Below, one piece after another: positions 17,757 through 24,690 of a stretch of DNA of 25,023 bases. The notes below the pieces were generated by a model. It saw nothing but the letters and a program-made list of their open reading frames with translations. It ran no database searches and had not been told where the DNA came from. How positions within the stretch are numbered: the stretch's first letter is position 1; every line of letters begins with the position of its first letter. Position numbers and translations under genes: made by a program. Origin of the DNA: a virus; IMG/VR virus record IMGVR_UViG_3300043399_000208, positions 1-25,023 of that record; one strand, given 5' to 3'.

Positions 17757-19541
17757 TCAGAGGTATCCCAAGCCGTCAAGATATCCACGAACTTCTTCTG
17801 GCATATCTTCTGGCTCCCATCGACGCTCATACTCTTCTTGCTGATTCTTCTTACTAATAGACTTCCAATCATGAATTTCTATTTCCTGATTCGTATTGCG
17901 TGGGGTATGAGCAATTGCACCATAGACTGCCCCTGTAACGGCGTCAGACAAGTCCTTAGAGCCTTTACGGGGGTGGTCTACCTTCTTGTCAGATACGATA
18001 CGCAACTCGCTCATTTCCTCAAATAGGATGTCTAGGTGGGGCATAAGAACACGATCCTCATAATAAAGCATAGCGAGATCCTCATAATGCTTCTTACCTA
18101 CAGAGACAGTATCTGTTTTAATTCCTACCGTCTGCAATTCCTGTTGAATATCAAATGATTGCCAACGGTCAAAGGTAACCATTCCAATAGGAAATCCTTG
18201 TCTGCGGAAGTTAACGATCCAGTCCTTTACTTCTGATAGATTAACTGGCCCTTCTTTTCTTGGTTCCCACCAAACAACTGCGTCTACAATAACAAATGGA
18301 TGAATCTGTGTGTAATCATTGAATGTACGAACCTCTACCCACTTATCCACATGAGCAATGGCTACTGCACATTTGTCATGCTTCTGAGCAAGGTCAGCAT
18401 GGAGAAAGTATCTAACGTCATCCTTCGGCTTCCACCGCTCTTCGATGCGCTTAAAACTATCTATTGGATTTGGCAAACACATGGCTCGCTGCAAAGCATT
18501 ACGATCTTTAAAGAATGCGTCAGAAAAGAATGATGGCATACAAGCAAAACGTTGCATGGCATCTGCATAGTCTGATAAGAAAGAAATCTTAAAGTCTTCT
18601 ATGTTACGGGTTGGATTTGTATCCCATGTTGGTCGCTTAATTGCATATACCCTGGGATATTTGTAGGAAAGAATGTGATCTTCATTCCACTCAATAGAAA
18701 ATGAATTGCCTTCTGCATCATCTGGAAGATCTGGATTAATAATAAATGTATGAGTTTTTATCTCAACATCCTTCTCAGCCACTACCTCGTCATACCGCTT
18801 GGAAATAAAGTCTCCTGGATAACGAGGGAATGATAGAAGTACAACTTTCCCATAATCTGGGAAACGAGAATCTACTGATGCGCGGAAGGCTTTGTAAATA
18901 GCATCACCAGTTTTAGCATTCTCATTGCCACTAGCAGACTCCTGGGCAAAGCCAGAGATCTCGTCAAGAATAGAAAGGATAAGGTTCAATCCCTCATGAC
19001 CTTCTCTTTCTGAGTGACCAGAATAAACCGTTATGTTCTTGTCAAACTCCATAACAGATACTTTTTGATTATACTTACCAGCAAACCACGGGGATCTGTT
19101 AATCTTGGTAACAAAGTTTTTGAAGAATACTGTCTGTGCCTGCTGAGCATTAATGGCAATATTAATAATATCGATGGAGTCGCCTGGTGGCTTACCAAAG
19201 TATCGTGCAGGATCTTTTAAACAAAGCAGTTTATAAACCAGATAAGCACAGCCTATTGTAGAAGTATGGTCTTTGCCAGATCCCTTGCCCAACTGGAGGA
19301 TAACTTCTGATTTAGTATATTTCTTAAAATGTTCACGGCCTTCTTTCTCTCCCATAATACGAATAAGATCTTGTTCTTTATAAATCTGACTCATTGCCTC
19401 AACAAGAGTTCTCTGAATTTCTGATAGTTCTGGCTGATCTAGATATTGTGAATCATGCAAAAATGTATCAAGGTCTACTGGATCTTCCTCAAATGGACTA
19501 TCATCTAGTGCATTAAGAAAGTCTGAGAGATCAAGACTCAT
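17757..19541 (-). CDS. terL: Terminase large subunit (TerL)
   Basis: This 594-residue DNA-packaging motor has an N-terminal ATPase with Walker A GKGSGKDHT (85-93) and Walker B ILDEI (191-195). The C-terminal RNase H-like nuclease has likely acidic residues D383 (HADLAQ), D458 (TFDRW) and D533 (DLSDAVTGA). It translocates DNA into proheads and cuts unit genomes with TerS. The ATG overlaps the terS stop region by 11 bases. The length is near the upper end for phage TerL. Confidence 0.93.
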   Translation of the reverse strand: MSLDLSDFLNALDDSPFEEDPVDLDTFLHDSQYLDQPELSEIQRTLVEAMSQIYKEQDLIRIMGEKEGREHFKKYTKSEVILQLGKGSGKDHTSTIGCAYLVYKLLCLKDPARYFGKPPGDSIDIINIAINAQQAQTVFFKNFVTKINRSPWFAGKYNQKVSVMEFDKNITVYSGHSEREGHEGLNLILSILDEISGFAQESASGNENAKTGDAIYKAFRASVDSRFPDYGKVVLLSFPRYPGDFISKRYDEVVAEKDVEIKTHTFIINPDLPDDAEGNSFSIEWNEDHILSYKYPRVYAIKRPTWDTNPTRNIEDFKISFLSDYADAMQRFACMPSFFSDAFFKDRNALQRAMCLPNPIDSFKRIEERWKPKDDVRYFLHADLAQKHDKCAVAIAHVDKWVEVRTFNDYTQIHPFVIVDAVVWWEPRKEGPVNLSEVKDWIVNFRRQGFPIGMVTFDRWQSFDIQQELQTVGIKTDTVSVGKKHYEDLAMLYYEDRVLMPHLDILFEEMSELRIVSDKKVDHPRKGSKDLSDAVTGAVYGAIAHTPRNTNQEIEIHDWKSISKKNQQEEYERRWEPEDMPEEVRGYLDGLGYL

Positions 19542-20058
19542 GAATTACTACTGCCTCTCCTGTGGGACCAGAAACTTCTGCGAGTCTTTGAAGAATTTCA
19601 TTCTTAATATGTGGATGCTTAGCAGCAACATCCTTAAGAATATTCATAATAAGTTCTTGTTTTCTTTCTGTTTCTAGCAACTGATCTGCAAGTTCTTTAT
19701 TTTCTAAAAGCCCTGCCTTTTGTAGCATATCAATACGCTTGGCTTCAATATCAAGCACAAGTTTAATTGCATTTGTTTTAGCGCCTAGGTTACTATTGAT
19801 AGTTGCCTCATCAATAACCTCATAGGCTTGCTTTATAAGCCGTGAATAATGGGTGTCTGCTGCCGACAACGCTTCGCGTGCCCTGGCTCTAACGGCTTCT
19901 GAATTGCTGGCCATAGTCTTCCATTCTCGTAGAAGGGATGAAACTCTGGCACGAGGGATATCAAGTTCACGAGAGATCTCAGATTCATTTAAACCCTTGA
20001 TATATTCAGAAGCAACCTTGTTCACCTCTTCGATATGAGAAAGAATGTCTGTAGTCAT
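19531..20058 (-). CDS. terS: Terminase small subunit (TerS)
   Basis: The start is the ATG at 20058 (MTTDILSHIEEVNKVASEYI); a TTG three codons upstream lacks a ribosome site. The 175 residues have an N-terminal helix-turn-helix (GLNESEISRELDIPRARVSS, about 22-41), a long helical oligomerisation middle (ALSAADTHYSRLIKQAYEVI) and a TerL-proximal tail. It would recognise packaging DNA and load TerL. Synteny with terL supports the call. A TGCTATAAT -10 lies so close that the mRNA may be leaderless. Confidence 0.85.
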   Translation of the reverse strand: MTTDILSHIEEVNKVASEYIKGLNESEISRELDIPRARVSSLLREWKTMASNSEAVRARAREALSAADTHYSRLIKQAYEVIDEATINSNLGAKTNAIKLVLDIEAKRIDMLQKAGLLENKELADQLLETERKQELIMNILKDVAAKHPHIKNEILQRLAEVSGPTGEAVVIHES

Positions 20059-20066
20059 AATGTCCA

Positions 20067-20075
20067 ATTATAGCA
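20067..20075 (-). promoter_or_regulatory. Extended -10 element for terS
   Basis: TGCTATAAT on the minus strand ends nine bases before the terS ATG, so transcription would begin almost at the start codon. No good -35 is seen. It is identical to the element before hsp20 and dps. Confidence 0.5.
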
Positions 20076-20077
20076 GC

Positions 20078-20128
20078 GGTGGGACAGGAATGTTGCCACC
20101 TACGTTAAATTCGGTTTCCTGCCCCACC
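20078..20128 (-). terminator. Long-stem hairpin after the transglycosylase gene
   Basis: Thirteen pairs (GGTGGGGCAGGAA with TTCCTGTCCCACC, one G-U) enclose a 25-base loop, six bases beyond the stop at 20135. There is no U-run, so it may be a factor-dependent terminator or an RNA-stabilising end. The terS -10 element follows immediately. Confidence 0.55.
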
Positions 20129-20134
20129 ATGATG

Positions 20135-20656
20135 CTATTTACATTTGCTTGGGAACTTTTTGTACCAAGACTTATATTTGGCATAAACTGCCTTTGACGT
20201 ATATAGATCCTTATGCCTACCCCTGCCGTCAATATCCCAGGGATAGAATGTTTTACCATGTTGCGAAATTCGATACGCAATCATGATATTGTAATTGCGT
20301 GTAAGCAATTTCTTGGTGTTCCACCAAGGTTGATCACTCCACGCAGCGCGATTGAACTGAAAGACGCCATAGTCTCCAGTAGAGGAAATCGCGTTAGCCC
20401 TTCCTCCACTCTCACGCATAGCAATGGCCCATGCGATTCGCAGTCCTTTACCCTTAAAACCAGCATGTTTAAGGCTTTTGGCCAGCCAGTTTTTGCAGGT
20501 CTTTGGCTTTCCATCCTTCATTACGACAGGCTGAACAGCCTCCGCCGCAATCGGTGCAGACTTAGCATACACCTGTTCGTTGGTAGCAGCACTCGCCGTT
20601 GATCCAATTAGAATCATTGACAAAGCCATAATACCTCCTACCAGTTTCGTTTTCAT
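20135..20656 (-). CDS. Secreted lysozyme-like transglycosylase
   Basis: The 173 residues start with a signal peptide (MKTKLVGGIMALSMILIGST, then AXA cleavage at ASA). A linker is followed by an SLT/lysozyme-like domain: AWAIAMRESGGRANAISSTG with Glu82 as probable catalytic acid, then GDYGVFQFN (94-102) and an aromatic C-terminus. It would cut glycan strands of peptidoglycan outside the membrane. AAGGAGG precedes the ATG. It may be a signal-exported endolysin, a resuscitation-type factor or a virion-associated lysin that is exported. Confidence 0.83.
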   Translation of the reverse strand: MKTKLVGGIMALSMILIGSTASAATNEQVYAKSAPIAAEAVQPVVMKDGKPKTCKNWLAKSLKHAGFKGKGLRIAWAIAMRESGGRANAISSTGDYGVFQFNRAAWSDQPWWNTKKLLTRNYNIMIAYRISQHGKTFYPWDIDGRGRHKDLYTSKAVYAKYKSWYKKFPSKCK

Positions 20657-20688
20657 CTGTTTCCTCCTTGCGGTGGCAACGAACTTCT

Positions 20689-20717
20689 AGCATATCATGA
20701 TTTTCTATGAATACCAA
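20689..20717 (-). promoter_or_regulatory. Possible promoter of the transglycosylase gene
   Basis: TTGGTA, 17 bases and TATGCT lie about 33 bases before the ATG at 20656. Both hexamers are imperfect. Confidence 0.4.
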
Positions 20718-20748
20718 TATTTTTTATAACTTTAATATGTGACAAGTG

Positions 20749-21033
20749 TCATACTGTATGCTTGCGCTTACGCTTTGGAAGCGGCTTAATGCGATCTGGC
20801 TTGAACGATCTCCATCCAGCAAGGACGCCCTGACGCATTTCGAAGCAGTCTATCCACTCAACACCCGTGTCAGTTCTTACAACATGCTCATGAAACTTGA
20901 ACTTTCCCCCATGCTCCCCCTGAATCTTAATGATTTCATCTTTCTCAATTACCCTGCCGTCTGGCATTGTGTAATACGGAGTACGAGAAAAGAGGTGAGC
21001 GTTTGGACTCACGATCTTTTTTCTAGGAGCCAT
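20749..21033 (-). CDS. Conserved phage hypothetical protein
   Basis: The start is the ATG at 21033 (MAPRKKIVSPNAHLFSRTPY), with GAGAGGA ahead; 94 residues. The middle reads IIKIQGEHGGKFKFHEHVVR, then WIDCFEMRQGVLAGWRSF and a very basic end (KPLPKRKRKH). This is a common actinophage protein. A nucleic-acid role is suggested only by the charge. Confidence 0.75.
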   Translation of the reverse strand: MAPRKKIVSPNAHLFSRTPYYTMPDGRVIEKDEIIKIQGEHGGKFKFHEHVVRTDTGVEWIDCFEMRQGVLAGWRSFKPDRIKPLPKRKRKHTV

Positions 21034-21268
21034 GCTTCTCAATCCTCTCAATCTCACGATTGATATACCAGACAGCCTTTTTAAGATCCTCAATGCGCTT
21101 ACCCTTGAGTTCTGAACGCATAATATATTTGATAGCATTACCAAGGCAGAAGTTCATGTGTTCTGTAATCTCAATTACTTCTATGCCAGAAGGGTGACTC
21201 GTATAATGACGAGGATGATTTACTTGATCATCTGTGGAGCGTACTGCTCCAATATCTGAATTGCCCAC
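21023..21268 (-). CDS. DUF3310 protein
   Basis: It starts at GTG (21268) behind GAGGAC. The 81 residues have the DUF3310 signature VNHPRHYTSHPSGIEVIEIT, then NFCLGNAIKYIMRSELKGK and a C-terminal DLKKAVWYINREIER. The family includes the T7 gene 1.7 nucleotide-kinase region, so a role in nucleotide handling is possible. It overlaps the decayed HNH frame. Confidence 0.88.
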   Translation of the reverse strand: MGNSDIGAVRSTDDQVNHPRHYTSHPSGIEVIEITEHMNFCLGNAIKYIMRSELKGKRIEDLKKAVWYINREIERIEKHGS

Positions 21269-21420
21269 TTTATTTTGTCCTCTACTCTAGTCCCTGCGGG
21301 TTGACTTCTTGACCAAAGTTCTAAGTTCTCTGGCTTATTATCATTTTTGATACCATTGATATTATGAATAACTGTTAACCTACCAAATTTCATGCCTGAT
21401 AAATTTTGTGCTTTTGCCAT
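21220..21420 (-). pseudogene. HNH endonuclease with internal deletion
   Basis: The 66 residues join an N-terminal LSGMKFGRLTVI (the NUMOD-like start of HNH homing enzymes) directly to HNINGIKNDNKPENLELWSR, then TRVEDKIKWAIQILEQYAPQ, the typical HNH C-terminus. The central half with the first His, the CxxC pairs and most of the active site is missing without loss of frame. It is thus a catalytically dead remnant, although still translatable. The DUF3310 start lies inside it. Confidence 0.75.
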
Positions 21421-21454
21421 ATACTTATTGTATTATAGTTTTAAGTATAATGCA

Positions 21455-21604
21455 TTATTTTAATCCAAACTTTTTCAGTTGACGATAAATAATCTGTAAA
21501 CTTACACCACACTCTTTAGCAATCTCTTCAGGAGATTTCTTGTCCATCAAGAATCTCTTGCGGAGAAATGCCTCTGAATGATGAAGTCCTGCGTTCTTAG
21601 CCAT
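21455..21604 (-). CDS. Tiny helix-turn-helix protein
   Basis: The 49 residues start at the ATG at 21604, two bases after the resolvase stop. They read MAKNAGLHHSEAFLRKRFLM, then KKSPEEIAKECGVSLQIIYR, an HTH resembling region 4-type or MarR-like recognition pairs, and end LKKFGLK. It is basic and probably binds DNA. It may be a phage regulator or the DNA-binding part of a lost homing enzyme, since it borders a decayed HNH gene. Confidence 0.7.
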   Translation of the reverse strand: MAKNAGLHHSEAFLRKRFLMDKKSPEEIAKECGVSLQIIYRQLKKFGLK

Positions 21605-21607
21605 ATT

Positions 21608-22174
21608 CTAGAACACCTTGCCCCAGTTGTCAAGACTCCACGCACCAATACATATGGCATCAGCAACATCATCGTCATCAATCTTAATGTTAAATTTATT
21701 ATTAACAAACTTGATGGTTCTTTGCTTTCTGAATAATCTCTCCTGAGACTTATACCAAGACTCTGATTTACCTGGGGTAGCATTACGAATGACTGACTTT
21801 TCTTCTGCGGTCAGTCTTTTGTTTCCCGCCCAGTTCTGCCATTGCATTGGACTGACGGACGCAATGTGATTAATCCCACTCAGGGATGCAGCAGCAACAA
21901 GTGCGCCATGACTCATTGATAGGTTTGCTGCTGTTTTAGGAGAGTTGAGATAAATTGGTTGCTCAATAATCATATGGTGCAAACCATTAAACCCCTGAAA
22001 AAATGCTTTTGTTTTGTACGATGTATCAACAATTTTCTCATAAATATCTGCACCAAAGTATTTAATCTTTCCATATTGCTCTAGCCTATCTTCATGAAAG
22101 TAGGCAAATGCCATACTGTTGGTGCTTGCATCAACTGAGCAGAATGAACTTGGCCTGTTAATCAAATCTTTCAT
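21608..22174 (-). CDS. RuvC-like Holliday-junction resolvase
   Basis: The 188 residues show the RNase H-like acidic quartet: Asp15 in SVDASTNS, Glu73 in MIIEQP, and Asp168-171 with Asp174 in IDDDDVADAICIGAW. It would cut branched DNA before packaging and during recombination. GAGGAA lies before the ATG. It is in the same run as the Cas4-like nuclease and RecA. Confidence 0.82.
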   Translation of the reverse strand: MKDLINRPSSFCSVDASTNSMAFAYFHEDRLEQYGKIKYFGADIYEKIVDTSYKTKAFFQGFNGLHHMIIEQPIYLNSPKTAANLSMSHGALVAAASLSGINHIASVSPMQWQNWAGNKRLTAEEKSVIRNATPGKSESWYKSQERLFRKQRTIKFVNNKFNIKIDDDDVADAICIGAWSLDNWGKVF

Positions 22175-22451
22175 ATTCTATTATTCCTCGCAATTCTTTA
22201 AAGGCACGATTCACTTCTTTCTCATTGATAGCGCAAGTATTACACACCCCACTGGAATTATAAATAGATAAAATAGTGCCACATCCATTTGAGCATCTTC
22301 TTTCTTTTTGAGATAACTTTTGTCTACGCTTCTGTTGATAGCGATCATTTATCTTTTCTTTCGTAGCAAGTTCTCTGCACTCGCTAGAGCAGTAAATTTG
22401 ATAGTTCACATTGGGCTGGAATTCTTTCGAACACCAGTCACAGATTTTCAT
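22158..22451 (-). CDS. Double zinc-finger protein
   Basis: The 97 residues begin MKICDWCSKEF with a second pair CSSEC, then a basic helix (INDRYQQKRRQKLSQKERR). A second cluster follows, CSNGCGTILS with CNTC. Two zinc sites are thus likely, joined by a charged coiled helix. It is commonly seen in actinophages near recombination genes. DNA binding is probable but unproven. The ATG overlaps the upstream TGA. Confidence 0.78.
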   Translation of the reverse strand: MKICDWCSKEFQPNVNYQIYCSSECRELATKEKINDRYQQKRRQKLSQKERRCSNGCGTILSIYNSSGVCNTCAINEKEVNRAFKELRGIIEYERFD

Positions 22452-23215
22452 TCAAGATACTCCAAGGGTTTTATTTTCACTGTGCCACGCTCTGCATTTG
22501 CACATGTAGCAGCAATTGGACAGGTCTTGCATACTTTAGAATTTGCCCTATAGGTTTTCTGAGGTAACTCTTTATCTTCCCATGCTTTGCGAACCTCTCT
22601 CATCCAGGAGAATGCATAGTCTGCCCACGCAATATACTCTGGGGTTGGCTCAACTGTAATAGCATGAAGTTCGTGAGTATTCTTATTCTCATACAGAAGA
22701 ATGCCTAACTTCTTACCAAGAACCTTCATGTAGATAATCAACTGCATAAGGTGATATGACGGTGGCTTGGCGTGCTTGCGATACATGAAAGACTCTTCCT
22801 TCATGGTCTTGATTTCAACTACTGGCTGCTCTTCGCCCCATTGCACAATTGCATCAGCAAAACCGAAGATTGGTGGATCTTGCGTAATAATCTTTTTTTC
22901 TAGATCTACCGCAATGCCAGACTTCTCTATAGCCTTCTGAATTCGACCATGACTCAGCGTTCCGCTATCCATGTTGGCAACGTCGTATGGTGTAGCACTA
23001 TCGACAAACTCAGCCCCGCTGAAGGCCAAATACCAGTACCTTGGACACGCACCATTGCCATAGACTAATGTCGATGGACTAAATGATTTCTTTGTCTTAA
23101 ACTCTGGGTCACGATCAGCGACATATCCAGACTCAATCTTTTCGATAAAAGCCTTTGTGTCAATCGGACCTTCTGCTGGCTTATCCAGCATTGCTTTGAG
23201 AAAATTCTTTGCCAT
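22448..23215 (-). CDS. Cas4/RecB-like PD-(D/E)XK exonuclease with iron-sulfur cysteines
   Basis: The 255 residues show C57 (GACPRYW), H89, D121 (FGFADAIV) and E134-x-K136 (VVEIKTM), the nuclease core. C229-x2-C232-x5-C238 forms the rest of a [4Fe-4S] site with C57. The order equals Cas4 and AddB-type single-strand exonucleases. In a phage it would process DNA ends for RecA-dependent recombination. No CRISPR array is in the window. AAAGGA lies before the ATG. Confidence 0.87.
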   Translation of the reverse strand: MAKNFLKAMLDKPAEGPIDTKAFIEKIESGYVADRDPEFKTKKSFSPSTLVYGNGACPRYWYLAFSGAEFVDSATPYDVANMDSGTLSHGRIQKAIEKSGIAVDLEKKIITQDPPIFGFADAIVQWGEEQPVVEIKTMKEESFMYRKHAKPPSYHLMQLIIYMKVLGKKLGILLYENKNTHELHAITVEPTPEYIAWADYAFSWMREVRKAWEDKELPQKTYRANSKVCKTCPIAATCANAERGTVKIKPLEYLE

Positions 23216-23227
23216 TATTATTATCCT

Positions 23228-23527
23228 TTATTTGAGTATAAACTTGAGTGCTGCTACTACTTTATCTATTTCTGCTGCTGCGGAATAGTATACATTCTTT
23301 TTGGCTCTGTCGCTTTTATCTACGTTAGCCATCCATGTTGCTCGCATCTGCATCTTAGCAGCGATTGCCTGTAGTCGAACAATTTGAAGAACAGCAACGT
23401 CTGCTGGGATATCTGGCTTAAGAATAATCTTAGCAATAAACTCTAGGGCAGATGTAAGTTCTTCATCTTGCATGTACTCTGCAATATCGTACAAACCGCT
23501 CACTTGTTCAAGCGTCGTCTGTGTCAT
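23228..23527 (-). CDS. Conserved phage hypothetical protein
   Basis: The 99 residues are almost wholly helical (LEQVSGLYDIAEYMQDEELT, LQIVRLQAIAAKMQMRATWM). A conserved KKNVYYSAAAEIDKVVAALK end is seen in many actinophage proteins next to Cas4-like or RecA genes. No function is known. Overlap with the upstream gene is 20 bases. Confidence 0.72.
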   Translation of the reverse strand: MTQTTLEQVSGLYDIAEYMQDEELTSALEFIAKIILKPDIPADVAVLQIVRLQAIAAKMQMRATWMANVDKSDRAKKNVYYSAAAEIDKVVAALKFILK

Positions 23528-23804
23528 TGTCTACCAATCTTTCGAATTCTGACCACTCAATTATAGCAAGTCTTGTCTTACCATCAAGAATAAGACAGAT
23601 TGCTGGAGACTTCTTCCTATCTACCTTAAGACAGTCTGTAACTACCTTGGCCCATACGTCTTGAGTGATGCTAAAACTTTTAGAAAATTCCTTGAAATCT
23701 AATAAATAATTTTTCCATGTTGCGTCACCCTTTTGTATTTTTCCCCTGCCGCTATTTTTTTGTAATTTAGCATTAATACGAGAAGCCTCGCCCTTTTCAG
23801 ACAT
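23508..23804 (-). CDS. Hypothetical protein of recombination block
   Basis: The 98 residues start with a basic region (EASRINAKLQKNSGRGKIQK) and end with a strand-rich part (SPAICLILDGKTRLAIIEWS). The last strands resemble a nuclease-like or RNase H-like half, but catalytic residues are not evident. The ATG overlaps the upstream gene. Its position between an HNH gene and the Cas4-like operon suggests DNA metabolism. Confidence 0.65.
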   Translation of the reverse strand: MSEKGEASRINAKLQKNSGRGKIQKGDATWKNYLLDFKEFSKSFSITQDVWAKVVTDCLKVDRKKSPAICLILDGKTRLAIIEWSEFERLVDNDTDDA

Positions 23805-24492
23805 TCCACATTTCCATTCTTGTAAATAGATTTTTTATTTTTTCTTTAAACTCATCTACGGTCATATCCGCCTTCATCCTGTTACATGTCCAGCAGCATG
23901 ATATACAGTTGTTCATGTCATATTCTAAATTTGGATTTATGCGGTCTATTCCTTGATAAACTATGCTGTTGTTATATTTTCTTGATAATGAGTATATGTT
24001 TTTAGGAGGCTCGCCGCAGTAGAAACAGTCTTTATATATTAAATTTAAATATTCTTCTTTAGATAATGTTGTAGTATGTCTTTTAGCGATGGAGGTTTTC
24101 CATTTAGAGAAAAGTCTATCTTCGATGGGGACTAGTCTGTCTTGTCTATAATTGAAACATTGTTTGCACGGTGTGTCTAGGGCTTCTCTGGGGGCCATAG
24201 AGATGTGTTGACAAAATAAGCACTGAACCTGATATATTCTTGTTCTATGGTCGTTATAGCCAATCACCATTCTTTCTTTTCCTTTATATCCTATTGGAAG
24301 TTTTTTTGATCCATAACTTCTAGAACAAGAGCAAGACCTTTCAACTTCTTTTCTGGTAGAGTGCAACTCCTTTTCACAACTTAAACATTTAGAAACATAA
24401 GATTTCCACGGCATATCAGAAAATGATATTATTTCTTTTCCAGAGTCACTTATATATCCTATCTTTAGCCCATCTTTTCTATTGTTTGTCAT
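23797..24492 (-). CDS. HNH homing-type endonuclease with zinc-finger repeats
   Basis: The 231 residues hold two N-terminal four-Cys repeats (C36/C39/C53/C55 and C91/C94/C109/C112), a basic linker and an HNH module. The module comprises KDCFYCGEPP, YQGIDRINPNLEYDMNNCIS and CWTCNRMKADM. The Cys repeats probably read the target site. The gene is more AT-rich than its neighbours and has its own promoter, both typical of a mobile homing gene. It is inserted between recA-side and Cas4-side genes. Confidence 0.87.
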   Translation of the reverse strand: MTNNRKDGLKIGYISDSGKEIISFSDMPWKSYVSKCLSCEKELHSTRKEVERSCSCSRSYGSKKLPIGYKGKERMVIGYNDHRTRIYQVQCLFCQHISMAPREALDTPCKQCFNYRQDRLVPIEDRLFSKWKTSIAKRHTTTLSKEEYLNLIYKDCFYCGEPPKNIYSLSRKYNNSIVYQGIDRINPNLEYDMNNCISCCWTCNRMKADMTVDEFKEKIKNLFTRMEMWNV

Positions 24493-24498
24493 AGATAG

Positions 24499-24504
24499 AT
24501 TATA
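24499..24504 (-). promoter_or_regulatory. -10 element for a leaderless homing endonuclease transcript
   Basis: TATAAT lies six bases before the ATG at 24492, placing the expected start of transcription on the ATG itself. TTGAAA occurs 15 bases upstream. The perfect 14-base palindrome atattttaaaatat (24507-24520) lies in the spacer and could be an operator. Confidence 0.5.
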
Positions 24505-24531
24505 TCATATTTTAAAATATTTCAAAATCTA

Positions 24532-24690
24532 TCAATAGCCTTTAATATCAAGAACTACTTTTGAAACATACTTGCATGACTGACATTGCCAAGTTAAATC
24601 CAACGTATCTTTCCATAAACGAATTTTATTTGTTTCGCTCCCGCACTTCTGACAAACAAAGATTCCGTCATATACATTAAACTTAGCCAT
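24532..24690 (-). CDS. Small zinc-ribbon protein
   Basis: The 52 residues read MAKFNVYDGIFVCQKCGSET and TWQCQSCKYVSKVVLDIKGY, with two CxxC pairs 24 residues apart. A conserved small family in T4-like cyanophages has the same layout (MAKYxVYxxxFxCQ, then TWxC). The ATG overlaps the recA stop, with AAGG ahead. It may bind nucleic acid or RNA polymerase; this is not shown. Confidence 0.75.
   Translation of the reverse strand: MAKFNVYDGIFVCQKCGSETNKIRLWKDTLDLTWQCQSCKYVSKVVLDIKGY

Noticed and set aside
22448-23215. CRISPR-Cas locus
   Set aside because: Only a Cas4-like nuclease is present; no repeats, cas1, cas2 or effector genes are seen.
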